Below are positions 62,124-64,000 of a DNA stretch of 64,000 nt, piece after piece (position 1 is the stretch's first letter; each line of letters starts with the position of its first letter). A program made the translations under genes and the position numbers. The notes below the pieces were generated by a model that saw nothing but the letters and a program-made list of their open reading frames with translations, ran no database searches and was not told where the DNA came from. The stretch covers positions 1 to 64,000 of the forward strand of contig JANQLB010000134.1 in assembly GCA_028280805.1 (NCBI GenBank). Reading direction: 5' to 3'. This DNA is from Tissierellales bacterium. Its GTDB lineage: Bacteria; Bacillota; Clostridia; Tissierellales; VENL01.

Positions 62124-63260
62124 ATGCTTAATTCTAACAAAGAAGTTTATGAAATTAGTTCAAAAAAAGATTTAAAGACTTTTATAAATTTACCTTGGAT
62201 TTTATACCAAAATGATAACAACTGGGTACCTCCTTTAAAAAAGGATATGATGAATATTTTAAGAGGTAAGAATAATCCTTTATTTATGAATGGAACTCAT
62301 ACTTTTTTTATGATTTATGATGATGGTCAGCCTGTAGGAAGAATTTTAGTAGGTATTAACGAAAAACTTAATAGAGAAAAAGATAAAGACGAAGGTTATA
62401 TAAGTTTATTTGAATGTATTAACTCAAAAGAAGCAGCTCATCTGTTACTTGATACTGCTGTTAAATGGCTCAAAGAAAGAAACATTACCAGAGTTGTTGG
62501 TCCTGTTTCTCCAACTAACGGAGATGACAGTAAAGGATTTCTGATTAAAGGCTTTAACGGCTCTCCCGTATTAATGAATTCTTATAACCCTTCATATTAT
62601 CCACAGTTCTTTGAAGAGTATGGATTTATAAAAAACTTAGATTTATATGCCTATCACTTTGATCCTAATAATGTCCCAATAGAAAGATTTAAAAAAGTCG
62701 TAGGTTATGCTATGGAAAAATTTCATTTTAAAATTGATAAAATTAACCTTAAAAATTTACAAGAAGAAGCTAAAGATATAAAAGTAATTCTAGATTTAGC
62801 CATGCCTGATAGCTGGGATTATCTAACTCCACCTTCACTTGCTGAAATTACTGCCGAAATAAACAACCTAAAACCCTTTGCTGATAAAGATCTTATTTAT
62901 ATTGCCAGATCATCTAAAACTAATGAACCTATAGGCTTTGTGGTTGCTCTTCCGGATTATAATCAAGTTTTAAAGAAAATGAATGGAAGTATGTTTCCTT
63001 TAGGAGTCATAAAGTATCTATGGTACAAACGTAAAATAGACGGATTAAGAGCTTTTATTCAGTTTGTAGTTCCTAAGTATAGAAATAAAGGTGTAAATAG
63101 TGCAATATTCTATCGTTTAATGATAGAAGCAAATAAGAAAAATTTTACTTATGGGGAAGGGTCAACTATAGCAGAGACGAATTCAGAATCAAAGCGTAGT
63201 GTTGAAAAAGCAGGCGGCAAGCTCTATAGGGTTTATAGGGTATATGGCAAAGACATATAA
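62124..63260 (+). CDS. GNAT-like acetyltransferase family protein (YghO-like)
   Basis: A 378-residue protein with an N-terminal segment (LPWILYQNDNNWVPPLKKD) typical of a two-GNAT-domain family sometimes annotated as N-acetyltransferase or YghO-like. PVGRILVGIN fits the first GNAT strand pair; FVVPKYRNKGVNSAIFYRLM near residue 310 has the acetyl-CoA loop R-N-K-G-V-N. Substrate unknown. The ATG follows AAGGAG. It is a single gene with its own terminator. Confidence 0.78.
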   Translation: MLNSNKEVYEISSKKDLKTFINLPWILYQNDNNWVPPLKKDMMNILRGKNNPLFMNGTHTFFMIYDDGQPVGRILVGINEKLNREKDKDEGYISLFECINSKEAAHLLLDTAVKWLKERNITRVVGPVSPTNGDDSKGFLIKGFNGSPVLMNSYNPSYYPQFFEEYGFIKNLDLYAYHFDPNNVPIERFKKVVGYAMEKFHFKIDKINLKNLQEEAKDIKVILDLAMPDSWDYLTPPSLAEITAEINNLKPFADKDLIYIARSSKTNEPIGFVVALPDYNQVLKKMNGSMFPLGVIKYLWYKRKIDGLRAFIQFVVPKYRNKGVNSAIFYRLMIEANKKNFTYGEGSTIAETNSESKRSVEKAGGKLYRVYRVYGKDI

Positions 63261-63269
63261 ATTAAATAC

Positions 63270-63295
63270 AAAAAGATGCCAACCGGCATCTTTTT
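63270..63295 (+). terminator. Terminator of the GNAT gene
   Basis: AAAAAGATGCC-AACC-GGCATCTTTTT, 11-base arms. Confidence 0.88.
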
Positions 63296-63327
63296 GTATT
63301 TTAAAGGGAGTATCATTTAATCTGGAT

Positions 63328-64000
63328 TTAAAGGTTTTGTGATATTTCTTTATCTAAAGATTTTATTGTATCTGCATTTTTAGGATCATATACTTCTGAC
63401 GGTGCAACGATTAAGAATCCTATAGTTAAAATTGTAAACAGCACTGATACACCGATATATAAAAAATGTACTTTAGTTAAGTCTAATATTATTCCATAAA
63501 CTACTGCTCCTAAAGGAACTCCTGCCTGAGTTATTATCATTGTTACACTATTTACTCTAGACCTAAGTTTATTAGGTATCAGCTTTTGAAAATTAGTTTG
63601 AATCGGAGTGTTTAAAAGTGCGTTAAAAACACCAATAATTAAAAACTGTATACCTATTACAACTGCCAAAGTAATAGATGCACCTCCAAAGTAAGAAATG
63701 CTGTCTGGAAATAAAGTAAAGGCAAAGAACATGTTAAATAATACCATTCCAAATAAACCAAGCTTTATAAAAAGTCTATTGGTTTCTTTAGCTAAGAATG
63801 AAACAATTATTATAATTATATTTCCCAACAATATTCCAGCCATAAATGTAGCTTGTATGATTCCATATGCTAAATCAGAAAATTTAATTACCTTTGTCAG
63901 ACCATATGGCAAAATTACTGCAAATGCCGGATTCATAACAAAGTTTATTGAACAGAAAAAAATAAGGAGTGTCAGAAGATTTTTATTTTCTCTTATAAAC
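63328..64000 (-). CDS. MFS transporter, C-terminal part (runs off right edge)
   Basis: The frame is open through the window edge; its upstream part (NLLTLLIFFCSINF just before an internal Met at 63936) shows the gene begins outside. The visible 223 residues hold about six membrane helices, consistent with the C-terminal half of an MFS exporter, with the loop NKLRSRVNSVTMIITQAGVP between helices. The final soluble tail is about 25 residues. Substrate unknown. Confidence 0.82.
   Translation of the reverse strand, partial: FIRENKNLLTLLIFFCSINFVMNPAFAVILPYGLTKVIKFSDLAYGIIQATFMAGILLGNIIIIIVSFLAKETNRLFIKLGLFGMVLFNMFFAFTLFPDSISYFGGASITLAVVIGIQFLIIGVFNALLNTPIQTNFQKLIPNKLRSRVNSVTMIITQAGVPLGAVVYGIILDLTKVHFLYIGVSVLFTILTIGFLIVAPSEVYDPKNADTIKSLDKEISQNL

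Overview
The window is AT-rich, densely coded chromosomal DNA from a spore-forming, anaerobic low-GC Firmicute, most likely class Clostridia/Tissierellia. Pointers are Shine-Dalgarno sequences of the AGGAGG/GGGGG type before many TTG and GTG starts, a GerS-like germination lipoprotein next to alr, a DUF2642 spore protein, SigI/RsgI, a sigma-54 two-component regulon and several Clostridia-type families. I see no rRNA, tRNA, CRISPR array or intact mobile element. The only mobile-element trace is a 5'-truncated TnpB fragment at the left edge. Taxonomy is inferred from gene content only.

Layout. 1-8.9 kb: TnpB remnant, an ftsE-ftsX-M23 hydrolase operon (the hydrolase appears to start at AUU), 5-formyl-THF cyclo-ligase, a Lon-like protease, a four-LysM exported protein and a PrcB-like protein. 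8.9-21.4 kb: a YitT protein, a wall-polymer set (TagA/CpsF glycosyltransferase, CsaB pyruvyltransferase, DUF5693), then acpS-nnrD fusion, CBS protein, GerS-like lipoprotein, alr and mazEF. 21.6-25.6 kb: MFS exporter, rsgA with a long structured leader, small proteins, and a TM1266-family regulator. 25.7-34.2 kb: a sigma-54 regulon of TRAP-type permease, histidine kinase, NtrC-type activator, AtuA-family protein, DUF4387 protein and sodium symporter, with two -24/-12 promoters visible. 34.2-39.3 kb: a five-gene methylthioadenosine salvage operon resembling the DHAP shunt. 39.7-44.6 kb: glutamate dehydrogenase, ferritin-like protein, FMN glutamate synthase-like protein, cation efflux, CheY-like protein. 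44.9-48.5 kb: ABC-F ribosome-protection ATPase behind an attenuator, tocopherol cyclase-like protein, Fur-family regulator. 48.5-54 kb: GalU, two glycolipid glycosyltransferases, NodB deacetylase, YkoP-like protein and a flippase-like membrane protein. 54-64 kb: spore protein, a heterodimeric multidrug ABC exporter behind a leader-peptide attenuator, SigI/RsgI, a Fur-boxed DUF2325 gene, GNAT protein and a partial MFS exporter.

The most striking signal is RNA-level control. Three transcription units (rsgA, the ABC-F gene, the ABC exporter pair) each begin with a consensus promoter, a tiny ORF with a good ribosome binding site, mutually exclusive complementary segments, and a Rho-independent terminator just before the main gene. 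Two of the three genes belong to antibiotic-resistance families known for ribosome-mediated attenuation. The exporter leader has two terminators sharing the same arm sequence, so opening the first could open the second. The methylthioadenosine operon looks internally consistent: a deaminase feeds a phosphorylase whose base-recognition motif carries Asn, as expected for an oxopurine nucleoside, followed by MtnA and a class II aldolase.
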